From: Microvenator marinus | Lineage (GTDB): Bacteria > Myxococcota_A > Bradymonadia > Bradymonadales > Bradymonadaceae | NCBI RefSeq assembly: GCF_007993755.1 | Contig: NZ_CP042467.1 | Coordinates: 2,380,001-2,444,000, forward strand | Reading direction: 5' to 3' | Length of the DNA stretch: 64,000 bases | Shown: positions 51,964-61,919 of the stretch, piece by piece | How the letters are laid out: every line of letters begins with the position of its first letter | Numbering within the stretch: position 1 is the first letter of the stretch | Translations under genes and position numbers: made by a program | Notes under the pieces: model-generated | Told to the model about the DNA's origin: nothing | The model's input: the letters and a program-made list of their open reading frames with translations, nothing else | Database searches by the model: none

Positions 51964-52650
51964 TTAGAACTCGACGGGCTCTGAAACCGAGGTACATGCG
52001 ATCAGTGGGTCCTTGGTGGTCCCAAAGCTGAACCGACCATATGAAACGCTGCCATCGCCGCGACGAATGGTGAAGGGGCCGTGATACACCAGTGATCTGG
52101 CTTCGAGTGATGTTTCCACTACGGAATCGCAATAGTGTCTTTCCGGGACGTCTCTTAGAAGCCAAGTACTCGACATCGCCTCCGAGTACTTTGTCGCGTT
52201 GGACTTATAAGCCTGAGTGGTCATTGTTGCGCCGCAGCCCGATATCTGAAGCTCGTTGGACCCCAGAGGCATAAAGCTCACTACTACTGCCGCATTGAGA
52301 AGTAGAAGTGTACCAAAGGCCGCTCTTACGGCTTTCGGGCTCCTCGTGAACCACACGGCCACGCAAAGGACAACGAGAAGGGCCAGATAGAGAAACCTCA
52401 GATGATGTCCAACAAATCTGTTTTCATCGATGAGGAACTCAAGTCCAGAAAGTCCCAGCATATAGGCTAGATTGAGTGAAATGTATGCCGCCCCGACCTT
52501 TGCCGAGGCATCCCAGCTCTGAGTCTTACGTAAAAGACTCAGACCGGCCGCAAAGATGCCGACATGAACGAGATGACCATAGAGTATGGCCGTGTCGAGC
52601 TTCGCGCCGGAAGTAAAGATTTCATAGAACACGCCGGTATTTGAACACAT
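51964..52650 (-). CDS. Membrane protein, tandem paralog A (unknown family)
   Basis: 228 residues from ATG 52650, placed by GGGAGA at five bases and by alignment with the neighbour; an ATG at 52674 is possible. Same plan as paralog B: four membrane helices and a C-terminal outer domain with Cys (SGCGATM, RHYCDS, IACTSV) ending in PVEF, where B ends in SVEF. The region GPFTIRRGDGSVSYGRFSFG is nearly the same in both. Clearly a tandem duplication that has diverged. The AAGGAG for B overlaps its stop codon, so the two are one transcript. Confidence 0.75.
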   Translation of the reverse strand: MCSNTGVFYEIFTSGAKLDTAILYGHLVHVGIFAAGLSLLRKTQSWDASAKVGAAYISLNLAYMLGLSGLEFLIDENRFVGHHLRFLYLALLVVLCVAVWFTRSPKAVRAAFGTLLLLNAAVVVSFMPLGSNELQISGCGATMTTQAYKSNATKYSEAMSSTWLLRDVPERHYCDSVVETSLEARSLVYHGPFTIRRGDGSVSYGRFSFGTTKDPLIACTSVSEPVEF

Positions 52651-52816
52651 AAGCTCTCCCTTATTGATGTCCAACTATCTGCTCTTCCTGTGTTTTCCGG
52701 ACGTCCCCCGTGTGAATCTGGTATGAATTCTTTCCGCCGTGTTTGCCCCGCGCACCTTGTCCAACGCCTTTGTCATCCTGTAGACATCGGTATCCAGAGA
52801 CCCAAAAGGAATCACC

Positions 52817-53635
52817 ATGAAAAAGATCGAATCACACAGAAGTTTTGCTGGCCATCAAGAGGTTTGGGAACATCAGTCCGAGGTTCTCGGAGTGCCTATG
52901 AAAGTGGGAGTCTGGGTACCCGATGGCGCTGACCACACCACGCCTGTTCTCTACTTCTTGAGCGGCCTGACCTGCACCGAACAGAACTTCATCACCAAAT
53001 CCGGATTTCAGAGAATCGCGTCTGAACTCAAAGTTCTAGTCGTCGCACCGGATACGAGCCCACGCGGCGAGGGAGTCCCAAATGATGACGCCTACGACCT
53101 TGGACAAGGCGCGGGTTTCTACGTCAATGCCACTCAGGCACCGTGGTCCAAGCACTTCAAGATGTACGACTACATCACCAAAGAACTCCTCGCTTTGGTC
53201 GAGAACCAATTCCCGAACTCCGGCAAGCGCGGCATCTTCGGGCACTCCATGGGAGGCCATGGAGCCCTCATGATAGCCTTGAAGAATCCGGGTATGTTCC
53301 AAAGTGTGTCGGCCTTTTCACCGATCGTCGCGCCGACCCAGGTGCCATGGGGCGAAAAGGCGTTTGGCGCTTATCTTGGGCCAGATCGCGAAGCGTGGAA
53401 GGCATGGGATACCTGTGAGTTGATCAAGAGTGCGAAGGAGCGCCTGCACATCCTGGTGGATCAAGGCGCTGACGATAATTTTTTGCCGCAGCTGCAACCA
53501 GAGTTGCTTAAGGAGGCGTGCGAGGCACATGACCACCCCTTGACTCTCAGAATGCATTCAGGCTTTGATCATAGCTACTACTTCATCTCGACCTTTATCG
53601 AAGATCACTTCAGACACTTTGCCTCAAGCATCTAA
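52817..53635 (+). CDS. fghA: S-formylglutathione hydrolase
   Basis: 272 residues, the family length. An alpha/beta-hydrolase of the esterase-D group, with nucleophile Ser in GHSMGGHGAL (about residue 144), Asp in VDQGADDNFLP and His in SGFDHSYYF. LSGLTCTEQNF, PDTSPRG and GAGFYVNAT are signatures of FghA. It cleaves S-formylglutathione to formate and glutathione, the second step of glutathione-dependent formaldehyde detoxification in the cytosol. The partner alcohol dehydrogenase (AdhC/FrmA) is not in the window. ATG with AAAAGGA upstream. Its stop overlaps that of the convergent PBP gene by four bases. Confidence 0.95.
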   Translation: MKKIESHRSFAGHQEVWEHQSEVLGVPMKVGVWVPDGADHTTPVLYFLSGLTCTEQNFITKSGFQRIASELKVLVVAPDTSPRGEGVPNDDAYDLGQGAGFYVNATQAPWSKHFKMYDYITKELLALVENQFPNSGKRGIFGHSMGGHGALMIALKNPGMFQSVSAFSPIVAPTQVPWGEKAFGAYLGPDREAWKAWDTCELIKSAKERLHILVDQGADDNFLPQLQPELLKEACEAHDHPLTLRMHSGFDHSYYFISTFIEDHFRHFASSI

Positions 53636-55662
53636 AACTCCGTGTAGAGTTGGTCCACGGATTGAGCCTGACGCGTAGCTTTGGAAGGTGCCCAATCGTA
53701 AGGTTTGGTACGGGGCAGAAAGGGAAGTACATCTGAGCCATCTTTCGAGAGGAGACCAGAGGTCCGGTCGATGGCATGGAACTCAATCCGCTTGGGCGCA
53801 TTCTCGGGGCTCAGATCCAAAGTTCCCGGCGCAAACTCCTCAAAGAAATACTCAAACACTGGCATCGCCACACGCGCGGCATTTTCTCGCCGACCGAGCG
53901 GAGTATCGTGCTTCTCCGCGCCTATCCAAACAATATAAACTCGCTCACCGTCAAGCGCCGCAAACCAGGCGTCGTACTGATTAGTGGTTCCAGTCTTTGC
54001 CGCCACGTTCCATGCGTTATCGAGCTCGTAGGCAGTGCCTCGGACGACCACTCGGCGAAGAAGATTCATCATGACGAAAGCGACTTCGGGACTCAAAACC
54101 TGGGTGGGGCGAAGGGTTTCATCTGCGCGATGATCTGTACCGCCAAGACTGAGATAATCATGAGAAACTGAGCCATCTGGCATTTTGAAGTACGCGATGT
54201 CTGCGTAGGGCATGGAGAGGCCACCGCGCTGAAACGCTGCGTACACTCTCATCATCTCGAAAACCCGAACACAGCTGGCACCGAGTGGCATAGAGCGTGC
54301 CGGGTCGATCAAAGATTCCACCCCCATCGTCCGCGCGCGCTTGATGATAGATTCGTACCCGAGATGCTGTGCAAGCCTCAACACTGGGATATTGCGGCTG
54401 GCGGCGAGCGCATCGGCGAGCATCATGTATCCGCGAAAGTCAAAGTCGGCATTTCTGGGGTTCCACACGGGTCCGTAAGCTGTCTCCATCTCAAGAGGCA
54501 GATCGTTCAACATGGTAGCCACGCTGATCCCCCTCGAAACTGCTTCCGCATAGACAATCGGCTTGAAGAGGCTCCCTGGCTGCCTACACGCTTGGCGCGA
54601 CCGGTCGAACTCCGACGAGCCCTCAAAGGCTGTCCCCACAGACGCAAGGACCCTACCAGTCTTGGTATCAGCCACCATCATCGCCCCTTCAAAGACTGGA
54701 GGCTCACCAGAGTCCGGCTCCCACGTCTTTTCTTGTCGTTCCATGAGTTCCAAGACGCCTTTGTGGAGAGCCTCACGCGCGCGCCCCACCAGCGCAAGGT
54801 CTTCCTGGACCACCACGGTGATTCCTCCTTTTTCCCACGCATCTTCGCCGAAGTGTTCGCTCAGTGCGCGCCGAGCGCTCGCCAGTAACTCACGGTGGAC
54901 GGACGGCGCAGGGGTTTGTGCGAGCTCGATTGGAGTGCCTCGGAGCCTTTCAGCCTCGGCAGGTTCTAAGACTCCCGTCTCGGCCATTCGCCTCAAAACT
55001 CGATCGCGCTCCCGACGTGCGAGCTCAAGATTTGCGTGAGGGTTGTAGACGCTCGGTGCGGGCAGCACTCCTGCAAGGGTTGCAGCCTCCACAACGCTCA
55101 ACTCCCTTGGATCTTTGTGGAAAAATCTCCACGAAGCCTGAGTCAAGCCTGTAGCGTTCGACCCAAAGAACACACTCTTGAGATAGACGTCGAGTATCTC
55201 ATCTTTGGTGTAATGCTCCTCGATACGTCTTGCGAGCAAGATCTCGCGAATCTTACGGTCATAAGTACGCTCCGAACCTACGAACTGCCTGGCCAATTGC
55301 TGAGTGATGGTACTTGCGCCCTGAGTGATTTTCTCGCCTCTCCAGTTTGCCAGTGCGGCACGAATCATACCGCGAACACTGAACGCATGGTGCGAATAAA
55401 ACTCGTGGTCTTCGGCGGCGATGAAGGCCTGTGGAACGTGCGCCGGAAGCTCGTTCAAGTGAACAGGTTTTGTGGCAAATGCCCCGTCCATCCATTGCCC
55501 GTCTAGGGTCTCTATACGGCTCGGAAATGTGGGCTCCAGCGAACGAATTTCGGGCAAATCTGGGGTCTGAAACGTATTTCGAAAAACTACGACACCTACA
55601 ACGACCCCGAGAATCGTGACGAAGAGCAATACTAACCCGAAATTTCGCAAGATTTTCGTCAT
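53632..55662 (-). CDS. Class A penicillin-binding protein (GT51 + transpeptidase)
   Basis: 676 residues. A short cytoplasmic start and one membrane helix (about 6-28: LVLLFVTILGVVVGVVVF) are followed by the glycosyltransferase 51 domain (about 65-235). That domain has the catalytic Glu in AAEDHEFYSHHAF (about 81) and QGASTITQQLARQ. The transpeptidase domain (about 325-640) has the active Ser in PGSLFKP (about 364), the SxN in AASRNIPVL and KTGTTNQYDAW (about 556). It polymerises and cross-links peptidoglycan on the outer face of the inner membrane. Length and order fit PBP1a/MtgA-type. No OB-insert of gammaproteobacterial PBP1a is obvious. It ends in an overlap with fghA. Confidence 0.95.
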   Translation of the reverse strand: MTKILRNFGLVLLFVTILGVVVGVVVFRNTFQTPDLPEIRSLEPTFPSRIETLDGQWMDGAFATKPVHLNELPAHVPQAFIAAEDHEFYSHHAFSVRGMIRAALANWRGEKITQGASTITQQLARQFVGSERTYDRKIREILLARRIEEHYTKDEILDVYLKSVFFGSNATGLTQASWRFFHKDPRELSVVEAATLAGVLPAPSVYNPHANLELARRERDRVLRRMAETGVLEPAEAERLRGTPIELAQTPAPSVHRELLASARRALSEHFGEDAWEKGGITVVVQEDLALVGRAREALHKGVLELMERQEKTWEPDSGEPPVFEGAMMVADTKTGRVLASVGTAFEGSSEFDRSRQACRQPGSLFKPIVYAEAVSRGISVATMLNDLPLEMETAYGPVWNPRNADFDFRGYMMLADALAASRNIPVLRLAQHLGYESIIKRARTMGVESLIDPARSMPLGASCVRVFEMMRVYAAFQRGGLSMPYADIAYFKMPDGSVSHDYLSLGGTDHRADETLRPTQVLSPEVAFVMMNLLRRVVVRGTAYELDNAWNVAAKTGTTNQYDAWFAALDGERVYIVWIGAEKHDTPLGRRENAARVAMPVFEYFFEEFAPGTLDLSPENAPKRIEFHAIDRTSGLLSKDGSDVLPFLPRTKPYDWAPSKATRQAQSVDQLYTEF

Positions 55663-55728
55663 CGCACTTTTCTCGATGTCCAGGCATCGTTAGAATAGGG
55701 AGTAAGATTAGAACAGGTCGAGCAGTAT

Positions 55729-55917
55729 ATGGAAACCATCCTCAACGCAGTCTATCAGCTTTCTCCCATCGTGGCGTATGACGCGCTCCAAAGTATGAGC
55801 ACCACCGATAAGGTGCTCCTTTATCTCGGAGCAAAGGCCGTGATTCTACCGATTGCTGCCGGCCTATCCTTCAAAGAACACGTGAAGTTCACTCGCAAAC
55901 TCGGCTCTCAAGGTTGA
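55729..55917 (+). CDS. Small hypothetical protein
   Basis: 62 residues, METILNAVYQL at the start, with a hydrophobic stretch (VLLYLGAKAVILPIAAGLSF) that could be one membrane helix, and a basic tail (KEHVKFTRKLG). It sits in the gap between the PBP gene and the TPR protein gene with no antisense coding to explain the open frame. The ribosome site is weak (AGG at about 13 bases). It may be real; I see no family. Confidence 0.45.
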   Translation: METILNAVYQLSPIVAYDALQSMSTTDKVLLYLGAKAVILPIAAGLSFKEHVKFTRKLGSQG

Positions 55918-55920
55918 CGT

Positions 55921-56859
55921 TCAGGACGTTGACGGACTCACCGTCCGTGATGTCAGGGAATAGCGAACTAAGAAATCACGCATCTCCGGCCATTCTACGC
56001 CTAGGTAGTCGTACTCATTTGGACCGAAGCCGGGCTCCGGCCTTGCGGCCTCGACCAGGAGTTCAAAATCAGCGGTTTGAGTCATACCGAGGCGTTCCAT
56101 CGAGAAGGCCATCAAGACCCTTAAGCTTCGCAGCGTAGGCGGACGAACCACGTCCTCGGCGAGTGTCCAATTATCCCGAATCTTGGTCACAACTTCGCGA
56201 AAATTGCCGCGTCGCGCAGCCAAGAGTGCTTCGAGAATCACGAGACGAGGGAACTCGTCGTGAGGAAGAAGTTTCTTGGATTTGGTGAGGTAGTCATTGG
56301 CCTCTTTCGTCCAACCCATAAGCGCCGCACACGAACCCATCTCGATGAGCAAGAGCGGCTCGTAGCCACGATGAGCGCCCCATCGAAACGCCCTTGAATA
56401 GTAAACGGCATTGAATATCGAAAACGCGCGCTGCAACCGCCCCTCGAGCATATGTGCGACCCCTCGATTGAACACAAAGACGGCGTGCCCCCAGGTCCGC
56501 TGCTCGGTTCGGGCCAACTCTTCAAACTTCTCGCCGGCCTCCTGAACATGCCCCGCATTAAGCAATTTGATGGCCTGCATATTCGCGTCAACCGCCCAAA
56601 CTTGGCGGCGCCGCGCCGTCCAGAATGCGGCGAAGACCACGGTAAACAGAGCCATGACCACAAAAAATGAAGGCGCAAACATCCCGAGGAAAACCACCGT
56701 CAGAAGGCTTGTGCCCACAAAAAGAGGCACGGTTTCCCATAACGAATGACGCCGCGGTCGAAGATGGTCTTCGGCGGGCATCAAGTCCGTCCTCTTAAGG
56801 CGCGTCTCCAGGGAGTCTTGAGGAGTTGCGATTCGGATGAGTTCTGTGGATTGAGGCAT
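55921..56859 (-). CDS. Membrane protein with TPR-like helical repeats
   Basis: 312 residues. An N-terminal cytoplasmic stretch (1-43) is followed by two hydrophobic helices (about 44-62 and 64-82: FVGTSLLTVVFLGMFAP, FFVVMALFTVVFAAFW), then RRR and a helical region (about 92-290) with TPR character. Examples of that character are AIKLLNAGHVQEAGEKFEEL, FNRGVAHMLEGRLQRAFSIF and GSCAALMGWTKEANDYL. Such proteins usually act as cytoplasmic scaffolds tied to the membrane. No partner is obvious. It stands between a small hypothetical gene and the DUF4846 gene. Confidence 0.72.
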   Translation of the reverse strand: MPQSTELIRIATPQDSLETRLKRTDLMPAEDHLRPRRHSLWETVPLFVGTSLLTVVFLGMFAPSFFVVMALFTVVFAAFWTARRRQVWAVDANMQAIKLLNAGHVQEAGEKFEELARTEQRTWGHAVFVFNRGVAHMLEGRLQRAFSIFNAVYYSRAFRWGAHRGYEPLLLIEMGSCAALMGWTKEANDYLTKSKKLLPHDEFPRLVILEALLAARRGNFREVVTKIRDNWTLAEDVVRPPTLRSLRVLMAFSMERLGMTQTADFELLVEAARPEPGFGPNEYDYLGVEWPEMRDFLVRYSLTSRTVSPSTS

Positions 56860-56932
56860 GTACTGTCCGGCTAGGCCACGAATCGAGCTAAAGCTCAGCT
56901 TAAGTTTAAGATGTTCGAAAGAGAATTCAAAA

Positions 56933-57754
56933 TCATAAGTTTTTAAACCTCAAAAGTTGAGAACCTTTGAACGGTCCCCAGGAAGGCGTGACCAGTTGCT
57001 CGTCGGCGCTTTCCGGGAGTTCGAACCATACACCATCGATAGCGTTTGATGCCTTGATCACGTGAAACTCTTGAGCAGGCATAAACCCCTGGCCGAGAAT
57101 TGCCATCTTTTTCCCGTCTTTGACCGCGATATCCAGAACGATCACCACATGACCGGGACCACCCGGCTGGTTGTAGAAATCTCCGATTTGAACATCTTTG
57201 GGCTCGGGCTTGATGCTGTCGCGATGGAGCGATTGGGTGCCCGCGTACATGAACACGGTATTGAGCCATCGCCTGAAGTTCTTACGCGAACTATCGTTTG
57301 CGCCACTCATAACGCGCTCAACCTTGGAGCCTTTCACTTTATAGCGTTCTCCCTTCGCCCAGGCCGGCCAGGTCGTAAGGTCTCCGCTCGTGAAATGGTA
57401 CTTTAGCCATTCGGGTTTCTTTTGCTCCCAGAGCCACTCAGCGTGCAGTCGAATCACCGAATCCGCGCACTGTTGCAGGTCGCGCGTGCCGACGTCGATA
57501 TTGACGATATGTGCGGAGGGACTCTTGAGTCGCTCACCGTCAAACGCTTTGACCCAGGTGCGATCTTGGCGAATCGGGAGCGTGCGAAGAAATGCCGCAA
57601 ACGAGCCTTCCTCTACATCCACCCGAGTCCATCCTTCGGGGGGTTGAACTACATCGGACAAGGGCTTTGTTTCCACATCTGCCCACGCGAGCCCCGGCCC
57701 CAAAAACACCAAACAAAGCGCCAATAAACCCATCAATCTTGCAAAATTCGCCAA
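56933..57754 (-). CDS. DUF4846 exported protein
   Basis: About 273 residues from TTG 57754, which has GGGAGG five bases upstream and opens a clean signal peptide ([20 protein letters not shown], cleavage after AWA). The mature protein matches the DUF4846 plan as I remember it: [30 protein letters not shown], the YHFTSGD strand, [12 protein letters not shown], and the terminal [18 protein letters not shown] region. That region reads like an NlpC/P60 or transglutaminase-type papain fold, with GHVVIVLD as the His strand; the nucleophile is not clear to me. It is exported to the periplasm or beyond. Divergent from transketolase. Confidence 0.8.
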   Translation of the reverse strand: MANFARLMGLLALCLVFLGPGLAWADVETKPLSDVVQPPEGWTRVDVEEGSFAAFLRTLPIRQDRTWVKAFDGERLKSPSAHIVNIDVGTRDLQQCADSVIRLHAEWLWEQKKPEWLKYHFTSGDLTTWPAWAKGERYKVKGSKVERVMSGANDSSRKNFRRWLNTVFMYAGTQSLHRDSIKPEPKDVQIGDFYNQPGGPGHVVIVLDIAVKDGKKMAILGQGFMPAQEFHVIKASNAIDGVWFELPESADEQLVTPSWGPFKGSQLLRFKNL

Positions 57755-57875
57755 AACTTCCTCCCTTCTCCAAGTCCTCGCATACCCCTCGTTCGTCGAC
57801 TTTACGTTGACAGCAGAAATCTCAATAGGCACAACTTCTCCGGACTCGAACTCATTCCAACGGCCGGAGATTCCC

Positions 57876-59876
57876 ATGACGAATATGCTCGCCGAGCTCA
57901 GCATCAACACAATTCGAACACTCTCGATGGACGCTGTCCAGAAAGCCAATAGCGGCCATCCCGGAGCACCGATGGGACTCGCGGCGGCGGCTTACGTCAT
58001 TTGGAAGCGTCACCTGCGTCATAATCCAGCAAACCCCCATTGGGCAAATCGCGATCGATTTGTGCTCTCGAACGGACACGCGTCCATGCTGATTTATTCG
58101 CTCCTCCACCTCACAGGGTACGAGGTCCCGATGAGCGAGATTCAGAACTTCCGTCAGTGGGGAAGCATCACGCCAGGACACCCCGAGGTGGGCATGACTC
58201 CTGGGGTTGAGGTCACCACAGGGCCGCTCGGCCAAGGGCTTTCGACCGCGGTAGGCATGGCGATTGCCGAGGCACAGCTTCGCGAGCGCTACAACGGCAT
58301 CATCGACCACTACACCTTTGGAATTTGTTCCGATGGCGACCTCATGGAGGGCGTGACGGCCGAGGCGTGTTCGATTGCAGGGCACCTTGGGCTCGGCAAC
58401 CTGATTTTCCTTTTTGATGACAATCAGATCACCATCGACGGCCGCACAGACATTACGTTTACCGAAGACGTCTTGAAACGATTCGAGGCGTACGGATGGC
58501 ACGTGGATTCGGTGTCTGATGGAAACGATATTGAAGCGATTGACGCGGCCATCAATCGGGCGAAGTCGATTCGAGACAAGCCGAGCATGATCGCCGTCAA
58601 GACGACGATCGGCTTTGGCTCACCGAACAAAGCTGACACGTCCGGCTCGCATGGCTCACCGCTTGGGGATGCCGAGATCGCGCTGACGAAGAAGGCGCTC
58701 GGGTGGCAATGGGAGATTCCGTTCTTCGTGCCGACCGAGACACGCGAACATATGGACGCTCGTGCCGAAGGTGCTGAGCGCGAGGCGACGTGGCTTGAGA
58801 AGTTTGAGGCGTGGCGAACGGAGTCGCCCGAGGCAGCACAGGAACTCGAACGCCGCCTTTCGGGAGAGCTTCCGAGCGGACTCGGCGATGTCTTGCCGAA
58901 GTTCGAGCCGGATTCCAAAGGCATGGCCACCCGCAACTCAGGCGGCAAGGTCATTGGCGCGTTGTACGAAGTTCTGCCTGAGCTAACTGGAGGCTCGGCT
59001 GACCTCGCGGGCTCGACCAAAACGCTCCACCCAAAATTTGGCGTGATCGAGACTGGCAAATTCAACGGTCAGAACATTCATTACGGGGTGCGTGAGCACG
59101 GTATGGCTGCGATTGCGAACGGCATGTGCTTGCATGGTGGTGTGCGCGGATTTGGGTCTACGTTCCTGGTGTTCGCCGACTATATGCGCCCTGCGTTGAG
59201 AGTAGCCGCGCTGAGCCATATTCCGTCGCTGATGGTGTTCACACACGACTCGATTGGACTCGGCGAAGATGGCCCAACTCACCAGCCTGTGGAACATCTG
59301 GCTAGCCTCAGGGCGATTCCGAATTACGTGGTGTTGAGGCCTGCTGATGCCAATGAGGTCGCCGAGTGTTGGATGGTCGCGCTAAAGCGAAAAGACGGCC
59401 CGAGCGCTCTGGTGCTCACGCGTCAGGATGTACCGACTTATGACCGCAAGGCTCTCGGTGGGTTTGGCGATGCGACGCGCGGCGCGTACGTGCTGGCTGA
59501 CTCAGAAGGCACACCCGACGTGATCTTGATCGCCACCGGCAGTGAGGTTCAATGTGCCGTTGAGGCACGTGAGGTCTTGGAAAAGGACGGCATCAAAACT
59601 CGGGTTGTGAGCATGCCTTCATGGGAGGTTTTCGATGCTCAGCCTCAGGAGTGGAAGGACCGTGTGCTTCCTCCAGACGTGACGGCGCGCCTGAGTATCG
59701 AGGCTGGCATCGCGATGGGTTGGGAGAAATGGGTTGGACCGAAGGGCGAAAGCATTGCGATGACGGGCTTTGGTGCGTCAGCGCCGGCAGAAGTTCTCTT
59801 TGAGAAGTTCGGCTTCAGTGCTCAAAATGTTCATGCCCGGGCTAAAGCACTGACTACGCGGGCTCAGTCCGCGTAA
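57876..59876 (+). CDS. tkt: Transketolase
   Basis: 666 residues from ATG 57876 with GGAG at six bases. Thiamine-diphosphate enzyme that moves two-carbon units between sugar phosphates in the pentose-phosphate pathway, supplying erythrose 4-phosphate for the DAHP synthase at the other end of this window. It has [13 protein letters not shown] at the N-terminus, the ThDP-Mg loop [14 protein letters not shown], and [14 protein letters not shown]. The second ThDP subunit segment is [16 protein letters not shown], with [17 protein letters not shown]-terminal Rossmann-like domain present. The last 23 bases overlap the convergent larB gene. Confidence 0.95.
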   Translation: MTNMLAELSINTIRTLSMDAVQKANSGHPGAPMGLAAAAYVIWKRHLRHNPANPHWANRDRFVLSNGHASMLIYSLLHLTGYEVPMSEIQNFRQWGSITPGHPEVGMTPGVEVTTGPLGQGLSTAVGMAIAEAQLRERYNGIIDHYTFGICSDGDLMEGVTAEACSIAGHLGLGNLIFLFDDNQITIDGRTDITFTEDVLKRFEAYGWHVDSVSDGNDIEAIDAAINRAKSIRDKPSMIAVKTTIGFGSPNKADTSGSHGSPLGDAEIALTKKALGWQWEIPFFVPTETREHMDARAEGAEREATWLEKFEAWRTESPEAAQELERRLSGELPSGLGDVLPKFEPDSKGMATRNSGGKVIGALYEVLPELTGGSADLAGSTKTLHPKFGVIETGKFNGQNIHYGVREHGMAAIANGMCLHGGVRGFGSTFLVFADYMRPALRVAALSHIPSLMVFTHDSIGLGEDGPTHQPVEHLASLRAIPNYVVLRPADANEVAECWMVALKRKDGPSALVLTRQDVPTYDRKALGGFGDATRGAYVLADSEGTPDVILIATGSEVQCAVEAREVLEKDGIKTRVVSMPSWEVFDAQPQEWKDRVLPPDVTARLSIEAGIAMGWEKWVGPKGESIAMTGFGASAPAEVLFEKFGFSAQNVHARAKALTTRAQSA

Positions 59877-60609
59877 GCAGCCGATTGATCTTGGTCGCGT
59901 GAACGGCAGCTCCAAAGCCGTTGCCAATATTCATCACCGCTACTCCAGGCGCACACGAGTTCAGCATCGTGAGCAAAGGCGCGACGCCTTGAAACGCTGA
60001 GCCGTAACCTACGTCGGTTGGAACAGCGATGACCGGCTGAAGTGCAAGCCCGGCAACAAGGCTTGGGAGCACGCCGTCCATGCCAGCACAGATGATCAAG
60101 ATTCCGGCACGATCAAGACGCCCAAGCTCCACCGCAATCCTCGAAATCCCAGCCACACCCACGTCGTAGAGTCGCTCGGTAGGGTTACCAAAGAGCTCGC
60201 TCATCACAGCCGCTTCCTCGGCAACCGGCGTGTCCAAAGCACCCGCGGAAATGACCAGAACCGTGCTTCTTTTTGGGTCAGGCTCCGGAGCCTTGGTGGC
60301 CACCACACGCGCCTTTTCCCAATGAATGAGTTTGTCTCCTAAGTCCTCGAGAGCGGCCCAAACCGGCGCTGTGACACGCGAAGCAATGAGTTGTTCACCG
60401 CGACTCAAATAGTCTTCATAGATCGCGCGCACTGCCGCGGGGTCCTTCCCCTCGGCCAAAATCACTTCGGGTACACCTGTTCGCAGCTTTCGGTTCTGGT
60501 CGAAGCGGCCGATGATATGTTGTTCAAAAGGCTGTCTCGCGATGCGTTGAGCCGCCTCTTCCTTCGTGATTTCGCCACGTTCCATGGCGTCGAGTATTTC
60601 GAGAATCAT
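59854..60609 (-). CDS. larB: LarB, nickel-pincer nucleotide carboxylase/hydrolase
   Basis: 251 residues. A PurE-like fold (about 120-240) with [45 protein letters not shown] and [12 protein letters not shown]. The segment [20 protein letters not shown] is typical of LarB. It carboxylates and hydrolyses nicotinic acid adenine dinucleotide to make pyridinium-3,5-biscarboxylic acid mononucleotide, the first step to the nickel-pincer cofactor of lactate racemase and relatives. LarC and LarE are not in the window, so the rest of the pathway must lie elsewhere. ATG at 60609; convergent with tkt. Confidence 0.9.
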   Translation of the reverse strand: MILEILDAMERGEITKEEAAQRIARQPFEQHIIGRFDQNRKLRTGVPEVILAEGKDPAAVRAIYEDYLSRGEQLIASRVTAPVWAALEDLGDKLIHWEKARVVATKAPEPDPKRSTVLVISAGALDTPVAEEAAVMSELFGNPTERLYDVGVAGISRIAVELGRLDRAGILIICAGMDGVLPSLVAGLALQPVIAVPTDVGYGSAFQGVAPLLTMLNSCAPGVAVMNIGNGFGAAVHATKINRLLTRTEPA

Positions 60610-60643
60610 ATTTGATGTTCCATATTGATTTCAGGTAAATGGC

Positions 60644-60656
60644 GTGGCATTGCCAC
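60644..60656. promoter_or_regulatory. Short dyad GTGGCATTGCCAC between larB and a lipoprotein gene
   Basis: A six-base inverted repeat around one central T lies in the 92-base divergent gap, where it could control larB, the lipoprotein gene or both. The size is small enough to be chance. Confidence 0.2.
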
Positions 60657-60701
60657 TTTCGCTAAGATGCTTTGGAATTGTTGATGTAACGGAGAAGTTG
60701 G

Positions 60702-61877
60702 ATGTCACGTCTTATTATTTTGCTCGCCCTTTTGGGAATGGTCGGCTGTTCGGATGACTCCTCACCTTCTGGACCCTCGCCCAATAACTCGACCAACAAT
60801 TCCACGAATAATCCCACCAACAATTCGGGATCGAATAACACAAATCAGACCAATCAAAATACCTCGAACAACCCTGAAGACATGGGCGTCACCGAGGATA
60901 TGGCGTCGGACATGCCTGAGCCCGATATGGCAGAGGATATGGAGCCGGATTTACCAGCGATTGAGGACTTCCCGTGCTTCCATCCCTCGTCGGAGACAGG
61001 GTGCCCTGAGGGTGAATTCGGTGGCGGGGCGATGTTCACTGCCATGGAATTGCCCGAAGACAACTCGTGCTGTTTTGACTTCAACTCGGATGGCGCAACG
61101 GATAACCGGTTGGGCACCCTCTTGGGAATCGCCACTAGCCTTGGGTTCGACGTGAACGAGGGTCTCGCGGAGGCGTTGCAGTTTGGCGACGTCATCTACG
61201 TCCTTGAATTCGCAAATCTGGCCAACACGACCCGAGATTCCGAGTTTGACCTGACCTTCTACACAGGCCGAGATACCGACATCGACTTCGAGCCAAATTT
61301 TGCGGGCAACGGGTCAGTCTACCTCCGAGGTGACGCATTCAACTCGGAGATGCCTATCGACCCGAAATGGCAGTTTAGCGAGGCGAGCCTGAGCGAAGGT
61401 GTAGTCGAGGCGTCTGGTGGCACCATGCTCCTTGAGTTTCCAGGCCTTCTTGAGGAAGTCCGAATTCAAGCGATCAATGTTCGCCTTGAAGCCAATCTCT
61501 CGTCGGACTCCGACCTGGCCGCAGGCGGGCGCGTCACACTTAGTCAGGGGAAATTGGGCGGAATCATCCTGCGAGATGACTTCTACGGATCACTCAATGA
61601 TGCGTCCAAGGCGTGCGAGTGTTTGAATCGAGAAGTCTATGACCAACGCGCAAGCGGTACTTACGCGTGCAACTCCACATTGGCCGACGAGACCGCCTGC
61701 CAGACAGCCTTGCCCGGATGCCGATTCCTCGCCTCCAGCCAGTATTGTGGCGTGCTCGGAACCTTGAGTGGAAACGTCGATATCGACACCGATGGAGACG
61801 GCGACAATGACGGTTATAGCTTCGGCGCAACCTTCGAAACCGTAGGAACAAAAATCGAGGGAATAGATCCTTTCTGA
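60702..61877 (+). CDS. Lipoprotein with Asn/Thr and Asp/Met linkers, unknown function
   Basis: 391 residues; ATG with GGAG at seven bases. MSRLIILLALLGMVGC is a type II signal peptide. Next comes a NNSTNNPTNNSG-type linker (about 25-55), then a second linker rich in Asp, Met and Pro (EDMASDMPEPDMAEDMEPD, about 60-85). The same PDMAD style follows the lipobox in the second half of the giant protein. The folded part (about 90-391) is beta-rich with Cys pairs (CFHPSSETGC, CCFDFNSDG, CECLN, TACQTALPGC) and Asp-rich loops (DIDTDGDGDNDGY) that may bind calcium. No family recognised. It sits between larB and glmS; nothing ties it to either. Confidence 0.75.
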   Translation: MSRLIILLALLGMVGCSDDSSPSGPSPNNSTNNSTNNPTNNSGSNNTNQTNQNTSNNPEDMGVTEDMASDMPEPDMAEDMEPDLPAIEDFPCFHPSSETGCPEGEFGGGAMFTAMELPEDNSCCFDFNSDGATDNRLGTLLGIATSLGFDVNEGLAEALQFGDVIYVLEFANLANTTRDSEFDLTFYTGRDTDIDFEPNFAGNGSVYLRGDAFNSEMPIDPKWQFSEASLSEGVVEASGGTMLLEFPGLLEEVRIQAINVRLEANLSSDSDLAAGGRVTLSQGKLGGIILRDDFYGSLNDASKACECLNREVYDQRASGTYACNSTLADETACQTALPGCRFLASSQYCGVLGTLSGNVDIDTDGDGDNDGYSFGATFETVGTKIEGIDPF

Positions 61878-61919
61878 GAAGGTGCTATAGCTTGTCTAAC
61901 TCGATCACGGAGGACGTGT

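Noticed and set aside
61878-61919. glmS ribozyme before glmS
   Set aside because: Only 42 bases separate the stop of the lipoprotein gene and the glmS start, and the ribozyme needs well over 100 bases.
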